From Arsenicicoccus piscis (GTDB lineage: Bacteria; Actinomycetota; Actinomycetes; Actinomycetales; Dermatophilaceae), in contig NZ_JAKZHV010000004.1 in assembly GCF_022568835.1 (NCBI RefSeq), positions 248,001 to 312,000 on the forward strand: a stretch of DNA of 64,000 bases, given 5' to 3'. Each line of letters opens with the position of its first letter. Position 1 is the stretch's first letter. The translations under genes were made by a program, and so were the position numbers. Below, one piece after another: positions 52,085 to 61,557 of the stretch. Under the pieces are notes generated by a model that did no database searches, had not been told where the DNA came from, and worked only from the letters and a program-made list of their open reading frames with translations.

Positions 52085-53365
52085 TCAGCCCACGACCTCC
52101 GCCTGTGCCGCCACCCACCGCGGTGGGAGGTAGCCGCAGGTGGGGTCGGAGGCGAGCGGGTCACCGGTGACGGCGTAGGCGTGCGAACGGGATCCGCCGC
52201 AGACGCGGTTGAACTCGCACACACCGCACTTGCCGCTGAACTCGTCGGGGCGGCGCAGCGCGCGCATGATCGGTGCCTCGCGGTAGAGCTGGACGAAGCT
52301 GTCATCGCGCACGTTGCCCGCGCGCTGCGGGAGGAAGCCGGAGGGGTAGACGAATCCGAGGTGATCCACGAACGCGAAGCCGCGACCGGCGTTGGTGTCG
52401 ATGGGCGGTCGCGCCGGACGCTGGGGGAGGGTGCGGCCCTCGACCAGCTCGCGGGTGCGGGCGGTCAGCTCGTCGTAGAGCGGTCCGGTCCTGAACGACT
52501 CGACCCCGAGCCCCAGCTCGGCAGCCTGCGCACGCTGCACACAGACGCGTCGGAAGTGTTGCGCCTCAGTGGTTTTCACCGCCAGATGCGTGCCGATGTC
52601 GACCATCCAGTGGAAGACGTCCTCGACCTCGTCGGGGTCGAGCGCCTGCAGCTGCTGGCCGCGTCCGGTCGGCACCAGAAAGAACAGACTCCACAGGTGG
52701 GCGTGCAGGTCGAGCAGCTGGGTGTAGAGCTCGGGGAGCTCGTGCACGGTCGCTCGCGTCACGGTCGTGTTGACCTGAAGGCGGAAGCCGACCTCGTTGA
52801 TCAGCGCGGCCGACGCGAGGGTGCGGTCGTAGGTGCCGGCGAAGCCGCGGAAGGCGTCGTGCGTCTCGGGGCGGGCGCCGTCCAGGGACAGTGACATGGC
52901 CGTCGCTCCCGCTGCGCGCATCTCGTCGAGTCGCTCGCGCGTGACGTTGGGCGTCGCCGACGGGGACAGCGCGAGGTGCAGCCCGAGCGACGTGCCGTAG
53001 GCCGTGAGCTCGGCGAGGTCGGGACGCTCGAACGGGTCGCCGCCGGTGAGCACCACGATGGGTCGCGGGTGCGCGAACGACGCCAGCTCGTCGAGCAGCC
53101 GCTTGGCCTCGTCGGTGTCGAGCTCGCCCGGGTTGCGGTGGTGGATCGAGTCGGCGCGGCAGTGTCGACAGGCCAGCTGGCAGGCCCGGGTGGTCTCCCA
53201 GATGACCATGAACGGCTGCTCGTCCACGTCGTGACGCAGCTGGCGGATCGGCTGGCTACGCCGCGCCGGTCGACCTGACTGCGTCGGACGACCAGACTGT
53301 GCCGACTGGGCTGGGCCGGCCGAGCGTGCTGGGCTGGCTGCTGGGGCAACGGAATTCGTGGTCAT
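52085..53365 (-). CDS. radical SAM/SPASM protein (TIGR04053/AhbD-like) coupled to cgoX
   Basis: A 426-residue radical SAM enzyme. The cluster motif CQLACRHC (Cys 62, 66, 69) follows the sequence MVIWETTRA shared by AhbD/NirJ-type haem-pathway enzymes. LVVLTGGDP-like IVVLTGGDPFERPD binds SAM. A C-terminal SPASM region with CGVCEFNRVCGGSRSHAYAVTGDPLASDPTCGY carries cysteines for a second 4Fe-4S cluster. AhbD decarboxylates Fe-coproporphyrin III to haem. ATG 53365 overlaps the cgoX stop (ATGA). The Ala/Ser/Pro/Gln-rich N-terminal 40 residues are extra. A haem role is inferred from context. Confidence 0.85.
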   Translation of the reverse strand: MTTNSVAPAASPARSAGPAQSAQSGRPTQSGRPARRSQPIRQLRHDVDEQPFMVIWETTRACQLACRHCRADSIHHRNPGELDTDEAKRLLDELASFAHPRPIVVLTGGDPFERPDLAELTAYGTSLGLHLALSPSATPNVTRERLDEMRAAGATAMSLSLDGARPETHDAFRGFAGTYDRTLASAALINEVGFRLQVNTTVTRATVHELPELYTQLLDLHAHLWSLFFLVPTGRGQQLQALDPDEVEDVFHWMVDIGTHLAVKTTEAQHFRRVCVQRAQAAELGLGVESFRTGPLYDELTARTRELVEGRTLPQRPARPPIDTNAGRGFAFVDHLGFVYPSGFLPQRAGNVRDDSFVQLYREAPIMRALRRPDEFSGKCGVCEFNRVCGGSRSHAYAVTGDPLASDPTCGYLPPRWVAAQAEVVG

Positions 53366-54834
53366 CGGTGGCTCGCAGAGGTGGGGGAAGTGGTGAGTCG
53401 CTCGCCGAGCAAGGACGCCGCTGCGGCCTCCCCGGAGGCCAGTGCCGCAGCCAGCCCGACGCCGTCGTAGGACGAACCGGCCAGCAAGATCGGATGAGCC
53501 CCCAGGTTCGACCCGGCCCCGTCGAGCGCGGCGCGCACCCGTGCCAGGCGACCGGCGTGGCCGACCTCGAGCTGCGGCATCGTGTGCGGCCAGCGGGTCA
53601 CCAGCCGCTCGACCGGACGCGTGGTCACGCCCGTCAGGTCGGCCAGGTCAGCGAGCAGCATCCCGGCAAGTGTGTCGTCGTCGAGGGCGTCGAGCGCCGC
53701 GTCCTGGCCAGCGCGACCGGCCGACAAGCGAGCGAAGTACAGGTCGGAGTGGCGCTGGTGGGGCCACTTCGTCGAGACGAAGGTCGCCGACTTCAACAGC
53801 CGCCCGCTGGTCGACGACAGCATGATCCCGGTGCCGCGCAACGCCGGTCGCATGTCGACGACCGATCGGGGGAAGGCGAGCAGGACGGTCGCCACGCTCG
53901 CGAACCGTTGCCCTGCCAGAGCCGCGCGGTCCGCGTCGGCGACCAGCGGGGCTACCAGGTCTGCGGCCGCGGTCGCGGGGCACGCGAGCACGACCGCGTC
54001 GAAGCGCTCGACCTGCTCCTCACCCTCCCCGGCCTCTCCGGAAGCCGCCGTCTGCAGGGTCACCTGATAACCCCCCGGCACCCCCTGTAGACCGTGTGCC
54101 CGGGTCCGCAGCCGCACGTCCAGCCCTGTGGCGAGGGCCAGCGGGAGCCGCTCGAGGCCTTCCCGCCAGGTGACGAAGGCGGCCGGGGCGACGGACGGGC
54201 CGGAGCGGCGGGCGCTACGGGACAGGGTGAGCGACCGGCCGGAGCGCGCGACCTCGAGCAGGCGAGGGGCGGCGCTCTGCAGCGACAGGCGGTTGATGTC
54301 GCCGCTGTGCAGGCCGCCCAGCATCGGGTCGACGAAGCGGTCGGCGACCTGGCTGCCGAACCGCCCGGCCACGAACTGACGCACGTCGACGTCCTCGTCG
54401 GGGCCGAGCACCCGGCGGCGAGCGATGGACGGCTCGAGCGCGGCGCGGGCGAGGCCGAGCGGGCCGAGGATCCCCGAGCGCACGACCGGGCCGAGCTGGG
54501 TGGGACCCGACGGGCCGACGCCCGCGGGCAGTCGGCGCAGGCCTCGGCGGGTGACCAGCCAGGTGGCGCCCGGGCCGGACGCGACGGCGTCGTCCGCCAG
54601 ACCGAGCTCGGCCAGGAGGGCGCGGACGGCGGGGGAGGCGAGGTGCACGGCCTCGGCGCCGACCTCGAGGCGGCGGTCGGCGAGGTCTACGGTGCGGATC
54701 TGGCCGCCGACCCGGTCACCGGCGTCGACCACGGTCACGACCGCACCGGCCGCGGCGAGGCGCCGTGCCGCGGTGAGCCCGCTGACCCCGGCCCCGACGA
54801 CGAGGACGTTGGGGGGCGGCGGGAGCGACGTCAT
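53362..54834 (-). CDS. hemY: coproporphyrinogen/protoporphyrinogen oxidase CgoX (HemY/HemG type)
   Basis: An FAD enzyme that oxidises coproporphyrinogen III (in Gram-positives) for haem synthesis. The N-terminal dinucleotide motif is VLVVGAGVSGLTAARRLAAAG; then GGQIRTVDLADRRLEVGAEA, FVDPMLGGLHSGDINRLSLQSAAPRL, and the C-terminal ILLAGSSYDGVGLAAALASGE. Length 490 aa. ATG 54834 is 7 nt after TAGGGT (54842-54847 on this strand), leaderless. It overlaps the radical SAM gene by ATGA. In many actinobacteria chdC (hemQ) lies close to this gene; none is seen here. Confidence 0.93.
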   Translation of the reverse strand: MTSLPPPPNVLVVGAGVSGLTAARRLAAAGAVVTVVDAGDRVGGQIRTVDLADRRLEVGAEAVHLASPAVRALLAELGLADDAVASGPGATWLVTRRGLRRLPAGVGPSGPTQLGPVVRSGILGPLGLARAALEPSIARRRVLGPDEDVDVRQFVAGRFGSQVADRFVDPMLGGLHSGDINRLSLQSAAPRLLEVARSGRSLTLSRSARRSGPSVAPAAFVTWREGLERLPLALATGLDVRLRTRAHGLQGVPGGYQVTLQTAASGEAGEGEEQVERFDAVVLACPATAAADLVAPLVADADRAALAGQRFASVATVLLAFPRSVVDMRPALRGTGIMLSSTSGRLLKSATFVSTKWPHQRHSDLYFARLSAGRAGQDAALDALDDDTLAGMLLADLADLTGVTTRPVERLVTRWPHTMPQLEVGHAGRLARVRAALDGAGSNLGAHPILLAGSSYDGVGLAAALASGEAAAASLLGERLTTSPTSASHR

Positions 54835-55001
54835 GATCCTCACCCTAGGACAGCGCTGGTCGTGCGCCGCCGCCGGGGTGCCCCGGCAGTGCCGGCGACG
54901 CGCCGGCCCACGAGCCGCACCCCGAGAACTCTGGGCGAACTCCCGAGGAGGACGGCTGTTTGCCCGCTCGGACGGCCGGAAGCCTGGCATCCTGAGACAC
55001 G

Positions 55002-56096
55002 ATGTCCAGCACCGCAGGTCCCCGCGACCAGACCCCCGATCCCTCATGGTCCACCTCTGCCGGTGAGTCGGCGGCGCAGTCCGCGACCGGCGCCACAGGC
55101 GCCGCGACCGCCGCCACCTCCAGCACCGGTACGGCGACCAGCACCGCCAGCACAACAACCGCCACCAAGACCCCGGCCAACCCCACCAAGGCGAAGGACC
55201 CCCAGCCTCCGCTGCGGGGCCACCTGCGCCGCTGGTGCCTCGCCGTAGCCGTGTTCGGGGCGGTGCTGCTGGTCGTCTTCGTGGCGTTCTTCGTCTGGAC
55301 GCCGTTCGGTCAGCGCGCCGACTTCCAGGCGCAGCGGTCGATCCAGACGCACTCGTGGTCGTTCTACCCGACGTGGCTCGTGACCTGGCTGATCCGCGAG
55401 CAGACACTCGCCGTGATGGCTGCCGTCGCCGCGCTGATCGGCCTGGCCCGGCGCCGGCTCGACCTCGCGGTGGGGGCCGTGGTCACCATCGTGGGCGCCA
55501 ACCTGACCACCCACGTGCTCAAGTACTACCTGATCGTCCGGCCGGACTACGGCTTCGGGACCGACAACATCACGCCGAGCGGCCACACCACCGCCGCGGT
55601 GTCGGTGGCGATGGGCCTGGCGATGGTCGCCCCGGTCGTCGCCCGCTTCTGGACCCTCGCGATCCTGTCCTTGGGCACCAGCTGGGTGGCCCTCGGCCTG
55701 GTCGTCCTCGGTGCGCACCGCCCGGGTGACACCCTCGCCGCCGTGGCGGTCTGCCTGGTGTGGAGCGCCATCGGCATGGCCGCAGCGGGCCTGGTCTACG
55801 GGCGGCCGGGACGCCGCAACCAGGGCCTCGGCTCGGACCGGCTCGAGCGCGGCTCGGTCCTCGAGCGCTTCCCGTCCCTGCACGAGACGGTGCTCGGCAA
55901 CCTCGGCCTGACGATGAGCGTCCTCGCGACGGCCAGCGGCTCCCTGATGGCGTTCGTGCTGTTCGTCTCCGGCGGTGTCGACGTCAGCCTGTCCTGGGCC
56001 GGCGTCGGCATGACCTTCTGCGCGGCCCTCCTGCTCGGCCTGCTCGCCCTCTCGATCGCCATCACCTCCCGCGCGGCCGAGAAGTACCTCCCGTAG
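55002..56096 (+). CDS. PAP2 family phosphatase
   Basis: A 364-residue membrane phosphatase. The phosphatase motifs are KYYLIVRP, PSGHTTA and a third motif with HRPGD (GAHRPGDTLAA). About six membrane helices start at about residue 78. The first ~70 residues are an Ala/Thr/Ser-rich low-complexity cytoplasmic tail. Substrates of this family include phosphatidic acid and polyprenyl diphosphate; the substrate here is unknown. ATG 55002; convergent with the nuclease gene, with a perfect hairpin between them. Confidence 0.88.
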   Translation: MSSTAGPRDQTPDPSWSTSAGESAAQSATGATGAATAATSSTGTATSTASTTTATKTPANPTKAKDPQPPLRGHLRRWCLAVAVFGAVLLVVFVAFFVWTPFGQRADFQAQRSIQTHSWSFYPTWLVTWLIREQTLAVMAAVAALIGLARRRLDLAVGAVVTIVGANLTTHVLKYYLIVRPDYGFGTDNITPSGHTTAAVSVAMGLAMVAPVVARFWTLAILSLGTSWVALGLVVLGAHRPGDTLAAVAVCLVWSAIGMAAAGLVYGRPGRRNQGLGSDRLERGSVLERFPSLHETVLGNLGLTMSVLATASGSLMAFVLFVSGGVDVSLSWAGVGMTFCAALLLGLLALSIAITSRAAEKYLP

Positions 56097-56117
56097 ATCG
56101 CCGGGTCCCTCCCCAAC

Positions 56118-56165
56118 GACAGTGGCAGTCTGCACGTCACATCTGACGTGCAGACTGCCACTGTC
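56118..56165. terminator. perfect 22-bp stem hairpin between convergent genes
   Basis: Arms 56118-56139 and 56144-56165 are exact reverse complements around the loop CATC. It lies 22 bp after the PAP2 stop and 34 bp before the nuclease stop, so it can end transcripts from both sides. No T-tract. Its base composition is less GC-rich than its surroundings. Confidence 0.85.
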
Positions 56166-56198
56166 TTGCGCGGCGAGGCGGCCAAGCCCCGGGCCCGC

Positions 56199-59015
56199 TT
56201 ACCGCCGGACGACCACCGTGCTGCGGACGGGCAGCGTCTGGACGCCGGAGACCGACACCTGGTGGGTGCCGAGAGCGGCGCCGGTCGGGATGCGGAACTT
56301 GGCCACGCCGGTGCCGTCGGCGGCGATGGTGGTGGTGGCCACGACCGCGTCGTCCAGGCGCACCGTGATGGTGTCACCGGGCTTCCAGCCGGCCAGGTTG
56401 ATCACCAGCTGCTGACCGGGCTTGCGCGTGGTCTGCGCGGGCGTGGCGCTGCCGGGGGCGTAGAGGTGCAGCAGCGGCCGGATCCGGGCGACCTGCGGGT
56501 CGTGGTCGGAGTTCTGCACCGCGAACTCGGCGTTGATGTGCGCGACCTGGTAGCTCGCCCGCCCGGCGGCGGTGAGGTTGGTCGACGTCATCATGTGGTC
56601 GAGCGTCTGGCTGATCCCGTTGAACACGTAGGAGTAGCGCTGGTTCTCCGGGAGGGTGTTCATCAGGTCGGTGAGCAGCGCGCCGTCGCGGGTGAGCGTC
56701 GTCATCGACGGGGAGAACTGGTAGTCGTTGAAGTCACCGCCGAGCACCACGTTGGCCTGCGGGTCGACGGCCTTGACCTGCTCGACGAACGCGCGCAGCG
56801 CGGTGGCCTGCTCCATGCGCTGGACCTCCGACGCGCGGGTCGGGGGCTGGAAGCGGCCGTCGGCCGACTGGTCGCCACCCTTGGACGCGAAGTGGTTGGC
56901 CACGACGATCACCTTGGCCCCGCGGAAGACGAACTCGCCGGCCAGCGGCTTGCGCGAGGACGTCCACGCCGGGTTGGTGGGGTCTACGCGACCGGGGGAG
57001 GTCGAGAGGGTCGGGGTGCCCTCGAGACCGGGCGTGGTGTCGGCGGACACCGTGACCGCGGTCGTGGCGTTCCCGCCGGGCTTGGCCACGAACGTGACCC
57101 GCGCTGGGTTGTACATCAGGCCGACGCGGATGTTGCCGCCGGGCTGGCCACCGTCCTGGCCGTCGACGGGGTCGATGACCGCGAACTTGTAGGCCGGTCC
57201 GCCGGCGGCGGCGATGGCCGCGAGCAGCTTGGCCTCGGTCGCCCGCGAGCTCACGGTGCCGTCGTTGGTGGCACCGGTGTCGTCCTGGATCTCCTCGACG
57301 GTGACGACGTCGGGGGAGCGCAGGTTGGTGACGATGCCCTGGGCGAGGGCGGCGTACTTCGTGGCCGGGTCGGAGGGCGCGAGGTTCTCGACGTTGTAGG
57401 TCGCCACCGTCAGCTGGTCGGCCGCGGCCGGGTCCACGACGGTGTGCTGCAGACCGTTGTCGACGCGCGCGCCGAGCGTGGTCGCGGCGATGGTGTAGCC
57501 GCCGTAGGTCGACCAGTCCAGCGGACCGCTGGTGGTGCCGGAGAGCACGTCCCCGACGTTGGCCGGCGGCACCTTGCCGTCCGTCGGCATCACCAGCAGG
57601 CGCCCGGTGGGCGTCTCCGCGTAGCTCTTGAGGTAGGTCCCGCCGCGCGGGGTGCGCAGCTCGTCCGGCTTCGCGGTCACGTAGATCTCGCCGTACTGAG
57701 TCTTACCCGGCCCGACCACGCGCGCGTCGTCGACCCGCACGAGCTCGCCCTCGTGGGACTCATAGAACTCCTGCGCCGAGCGGGTGGGGTCCACCGAGGT
57801 GATGGCCTCGATGTTCTTCGTGCCCGCCGGCGGGGTGGCCGCGTAGGTCGAGGGGATGTTCTGCGGGCCGAGCACGAGCGCCGCGGGCACCGGGTTGCCG
57901 CTGGAGAGGACGTTGACGACCGGCTTGGTGATCTCGGTCATCGACAGGTTCGACGTCGTGGCGACCGTCTCTCCCGACGACAGCGGGTAGTAGTCGCTCA
58001 CCGTGCCGCTCACCAGCACCGAGTCGCCGACATTGGCCGTGATGGGGGCGCTCGCGGTGTAGACGAACACCGCGGTCGAGGCGTTGGCCTTCGCGGGATC
58101 CTTGGTGGGCTGCTGGATCCAGAAGCCCTTCGTGGTGCCGGTGGTGCGCAGCCCCGTCACGATGCCGGCCACGCCGGACACCGTCTCGCCCTTGAGCGGC
58201 GAGACGAAGCCGGGGCCCTGGATGTCCTGGATCGTCGTCGAGCCGGCGGTCGGGGTGGGTGTCGGGGTGCTGGGGGTAGGCGTGGGGGTGCCGGTGCCGA
58301 CGGTCACCGTGCCGGGCGTCGGCGCACCGGTCTGGTAGTCCGTGGCGTTGTCCCAGCCGGTCGGCGCCGTCGGGAGGCGCCGGGCGAGCGACGTGGTGTT
58401 GGTGGTCGCCGCAGCCGGGGCGCCCACCGAGTCGGTGGCGCCACCCCAGCCGACCAGGTCGACCACACCCGGGACCGACGCGCAGGACGCCCCGCAGGTC
58501 AGCGCGGTCTGGTTGTTGACCAGGGCGACCTTCGCCCCCGTCCCGGACATCGCGATGGTGCCCGTGGCGTCGACCTTGGGCAGCGGCGCGGCGGCCGTGT
58601 TGGCCCCGGCGGCCTGCTGGATGACGTAGGTGCTGCGCGGCGCGATGCTGCCGGTCAGCGGGGTGCGCTGCCACGTGGTGCCGCTGGTGCTGGCGTACTG
58701 CACGGACCAGCTGGAGAGGTCTACGGGCTGGTCGGAGCTGTTGTAGAGCTCGATGAAGTCGTTGCGGTAGGGCGCGCCGGTGTTGCCGCCCCCACCGAAG
58801 ACCTCGGACAGGACGACGGGGCTGGTCTGGTCGACCGCCTGGGCGGTGCCGCTAAGCGCGAAGGGCAGGGCGCCGGTGCCGACGAGGACGCTCGCGACGG
58901 CGATGGCGAGGGAGCGCCGACGGACGGTCGGGTGCGCGGGCGGCTCGAGCGAGGGCGGCTGGGCCGCTGATGGTGCAGATGGTGCAGATGAGGACTGAGC
59001 GGGCGTTGCGGACAT
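56199..59015 (-). CDS. large secreted nuclease (ExeM/NucH-like) with lamin-tail and EEP domains
   Basis: A 938-residue exported protein: signal sequence at about 33-60 (SLAIAVASVLVGTGALPFALSGTAQAV), lamin-tail domain (about 65-180; LSEVFGGGGNTGAPYRNDFIELYNSSDQPVDLSSW), a Thr/Pro linker, an OB-fold segment (about 265-430), then an endonuclease/exonuclease/phosphatase domain (about 535-850; VATYNVENLAP, EEIQDD, NHFASKGGD, VLGGDFNDY, NSDHDPQ), and a C-terminal Ig-like domain. Similar proteins degrade extracellular DNA. ATG 59015 is chosen; the same frame opens at 59093. Confidence 0.9.
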   Translation of the reverse strand: MSATPAQSSSAPSAPSAAQPPSLEPPAHPTVRRRSLAIAVASVLVGTGALPFALSGTAQAVDQTSPVVLSEVFGGGGNTGAPYRNDFIELYNSSDQPVDLSSWSVQYASTSGTTWQRTPLTGSIAPRSTYVIQQAAGANTAAAPLPKVDATGTIAMSGTGAKVALVNNQTALTCGASCASVPGVVDLVGWGGATDSVGAPAAATTNTTSLARRLPTAPTGWDNATDYQTGAPTPGTVTVGTGTPTPTPSTPTPTPTAGSTTIQDIQGPGFVSPLKGETVSGVAGIVTGLRTTGTTKGFWIQQPTKDPAKANASTAVFVYTASAPITANVGDSVLVSGTVSDYYPLSSGETVATTSNLSMTEITKPVVNVLSSGNPVPAALVLGPQNIPSTYAATPPAGTKNIEAITSVDPTRSAQEFYESHEGELVRVDDARVVGPGKTQYGEIYVTAKPDELRTPRGGTYLKSYAETPTGRLLVMPTDGKVPPANVGDVLSGTTSGPLDWSTYGGYTIAATTLGARVDNGLQHTVVDPAAADQLTVATYNVENLAPSDPATKYAALAQGIVTNLRSPDVVTVEEIQDDTGATNDGTVSSRATEAKLLAAIAAAGGPAYKFAVIDPVDGQDGGQPGGNIRVGLMYNPARVTFVAKPGGNATTAVTVSADTTPGLEGTPTLSTSPGRVDPTNPAWTSSRKPLAGEFVFRGAKVIVVANHFASKGGDQSADGRFQPPTRASEVQRMEQATALRAFVEQVKAVDPQANVVLGGDFNDYQFSPSMTTLTRDGALLTDLMNTLPENQRYSYVFNGISQTLDHMMTSTNLTAAGRASYQVAHINAEFAVQNSDHDPQVARIRPLLHLYAPGSATPAQTTRKPGQQLVINLAGWKPGDTITVRLDDAVVATTTIAADGTGVAKFRIPTGAALGTHQVSVSGVQTLPVRSTVVVRR

Positions 59016-59132
59016 GGCGGGGGAAGTCCCTTCACGTGTGAGGCCGATGCCAGGCAGTCTGCCTCGTGAACGGCCGTGTTCGGATAACCGCACGTGTCCA
59101 AACCGTGACGAGTCGTGGTGGACCGTGGCACG

Positions 59133-59190
59133 CGAGCGCCCCTCCCGCCCGATCGCACTGGGTCGCAGGGATCGAGGGGAGGGGCGCTCG
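59133..59190 (-). terminator. hairpin terminator after the GT39-like gene
   Basis: Arms CGAGCGCCCCTCCC (59133-59146) and its exact complement (59177-59190) make a 14-bp stem with a 30-nt loop, 14 bp downstream of the GT39-like stop on that strand. The remaining gap to the nuclease start shows no gene. Confidence 0.75.
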
Positions 59191-59204
59191 GAGCGTGCCG
59201 GGGG

Positions 59205-61379
59205 TCAGGAGGTCGTGCTCGACCCGCTCGCCGTAGACCCGGTCGTGCTGGAGGTGGTCGGCGCCGTCAGGTCGTAGACCGTGGTGCCACCGACGGTGGT
59301 CGCGGTGAAGTGGGACTCCACCCAGCTGGTGATCTGCGACGAACCGCCCTCGCTCCCGCCGCCTCTGCCACCCCCCATGCCGCCACCGGCGATGAAGTAG
59401 TGGATCAACCCCTGGTCGACGTACTGCTGGAACTGCGCCAGCGTCGGGCTGTCGTCCGAGCCGTTGAAGCCACCGATCGACATCACCGCGGTGCTGGTCG
59501 ACAAGATGAGCGGCGCGGCCGTCTGCGACCCGATGGTCGCCGCCGACCAGCGGGTGCCGGCGCCGTCGAGCAGCGCAATCAGTGCCGTGTTGCTCGAGGT
59601 CGAGTCGCCACCGCCCGGCCCGCCCTGCGGACCGGTCTGGGTCGAGCCGGTCTGGGTCGAGCCGCCCTGGGTCGAGCCGCCCTGGGTCGAGCCGCCCTGG
59701 GTCGGCGCGGTCGAGCCGCTCGGCGCGCTGCCCGAGGTGGCGGCCCCCGGCGCGGTCCCGCCACCAGCCCCGGCTGCGCCCGCAGCCCCCGGAGCAGCAC
59801 CCATGGCACCAAAGCCGCGGTCGGTGCTGACGCCGGCGGGGCCGGCCGAGGGGGTCGAGCCGGTGTGGGCCTGGCCCACGGTGGCGAGCGTCCAGCCGGT
59901 GGTGCCGAGCAGGCCGCCCAGCATCGCGACCACCAGGGCGACGACGCCGAGGCGCTGCAGCCTCACCGAGAACCCGTCGGCGAGCAGCGCCACGTAGGTG
60001 CACGCGCCGGCGATGGCCAGGACCAGACCGGTCCAGCCGAGCCACGGCGCCCAGCCGGAGGCGTACGTGCGCAGCAGGACCAGGCTCCAGACGGCGGCCG
60101 CGATCACGGCCACGCCGAGCACCAGGCGCCAGACCACGGACTGGCGTCGGGCGACGAGCGCCGCCGCACCGAAGGCGATCGTGCCGGCGATGCCGGGGGC
60201 GAGGGCGATCGCGTAGTAGGGGTGGATGGTGCCCTCCATGAAGGAGAAGACCAGCGCGGTCACCACGGTCCAGGTGCCCCAGAGGATCAGCCCGCCGCGC
60301 ACGCGGTCGGTGCGCGGTGCGCGACCGATCGCGACCAGCCCCGCGACCAGCAGGATCAGCGCGCTGGGGAGCAGCCAGGAGATCTCGGTGCCGAACGCGC
60401 TACCGAACATGCGGGTGATGCCGGTGGCGCCGCCGAACATGCTGCCGCCACCACCGCCACCGGCCGAGCTGCCCGCGCCGCCACCGTTGCCCTCGCCGCC
60501 GAAGATCCGGCCGAGGCCGTTGTAGCCGAGCGCGAGCTCCCACAGCGAATTGTTCGTGGACCCGCCGATGTAGGGCCGCGAGTCCGCGGGCCACAGCGAC
60601 ACCAGCGCGACGAACCAGCCGCCACCCACCACGAACGCTGCCAGCGCGACCAACAGGTGCCGCACCCGCGTCCACAGGGTGTGTGGCGCCACGACGAGGT
60701 AGACCAGGGCGAACGCCGGCAGCACCAGCAGGCCCTGCATGAGCTTGGCGAGGAAGGCGAGGCCGATCAGCAGGCCGGCACCGACCAGCCAGCGCACCGG
60801 GCGCCGGCCGCTGTCGATGGCGCGGACGACGCAGTAGCCCGCGGCGGCCATCGACACGGTGAGCAGCGCGTCCGGGTTGTTGAACCGGAACATCAGCGCC
60901 GCCACCGGCGTGACCAGCACGAGCAGCCCCGCCAGCAGCCCGTAGACCGGCCCGGCCCAGCGCTTCACGGCGGCGTGGACCAGTGCGACCGTCCCGACCC
61001 CCATCAGCGCCTGCGGCACGAGCATCGACCAGCTCGAGAAGCCGAAGATCCGTCCCGAGAGCGCCATCACCCACAGCGCGGCCGGCGGCTTGTCGACCGT
61101 GATGGCGTTGGCGGAGTCGATCGACCCGAAGAGCAGGGCCTTCCACGACTCGGTGCCCGACTTCACCGCGGCGGCGTAGAAGTCGTTGCCGTAGCCACTG
61201 GCGGAGAGGTCCCACAGGTAGAGCACGGCGCTCACCACCAGCAGCGCGATCAGCGCGGGACGCGCCCAGCGCGGGTCGGTGGACGCGCGGCGCTCCGGCG
61301 GCGTGGCGCTGGTGGACGGGGGGCGGGTGGTGTCGCCGGGCACCGTGGCAGGAGCGGCGAGCTGGGTCGTGGCACTCAT
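59205..61379 (-). CDS. GT39/ArnT-like membrane glycosyltransferase with low-complexity insert
   Basis: A 724-residue protein. The N-terminal GT-C part (about 40-480) has the Asp motif in YGNDFYAAAVKSGTESWKALLFGSIDSANAITVDKPPAALW and about 10 helices, close to actinobacterial mannosyl/arabinosyl ArnT-like transferases. A Gly-rich loop (about 300-325) and a Ser/Thr/Gly/Gln stretch follow. The latter has a 15-bp tandem repeat (about 59638-59700) encoding GSTQG units. A soluble C-terminal domain (about 600-700; TAALILSTSTAVMSIGGFNGSDDSPTLAQFQQYV-like) comes next. ATG 61379. Donor is probably a polyprenyl-phosphate sugar; acceptor unknown. Confidence 0.85.
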   Translation of the reverse strand: MSATTQLAAPATVPGDTTRPPSTSATPPERRASTDPRWARPALIALLVVSAVLYLWDLSASGYGNDFYAAAVKSGTESWKALLFGSIDSANAITVDKPPAALWVMALSGRIFGFSSWSMLVPQALMGVGTVALVHAAVKRWAGPVYGLLAGLLVLVTPVAALMFRFNNPDALLTVSMAAAGYCVVRAIDSGRRPVRWLVGAGLLIGLAFLAKLMQGLLVLPAFALVYLVVAPHTLWTRVRHLLVALAAFVVGGGWFVALVSLWPADSRPYIGGSTNNSLWELALGYNGLGRIFGGEGNGGGAGSSAGGGGGGSMFGGATGITRMFGSAFGTEISWLLPSALILLVAGLVAIGRAPRTDRVRGGLILWGTWTVVTALVFSFMEGTIHPYYAIALAPGIAGTIAFGAAALVARRQSVVWRLVLGVAVIAAAVWSLVLLRTYASGWAPWLGWTGLVLAIAGACTYVALLADGFSVRLQRLGVVALVVAMLGGLLGTTGWTLATVGQAHTGSTPSAGPAGVSTDRGFGAMGAAPGAAGAAGAGGGTAPGAATSGSAPSGSTAPTQGGSTQGGSTQGGSTQTGSTQTGPQGGPGGGDSTSSNTALIALLDGAGTRWSAATIGSQTAAPLILSTSTAVMSIGGFNGSDDSPTLAQFQQYVDQGLIHYFIAGGGMGGGRGGGSEGGSSQITSWVESHFTATTVGGTTVYDLTAPTTSSTTGSTASGSSTTS

Positions 61380-61557
61380 GATGTCGAGGGTTCGGCCCGG
61401 CGCTGTGGCCAGGCTGTGCCCTGGCCATGGCGGCGGCTGTGGGATCTACGTTGTCCCCTCGTTGGTCCCGATGCACTGGGGATCGGCGTGAGCTCGTCCA
61501 CGACCCGCGCCACCAACGCCAAGACCGAAGCCGCCAACGTCCCCATAGGGTAGAGCG

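Noticed and set aside
51588-52118. Minus-strand frame containing DMAGIPAVSVANCRVD
   Set aside because: The peptide comes from palindromic repeat B. A similar peptide appears at 42822 for the same reason. Not a gene.
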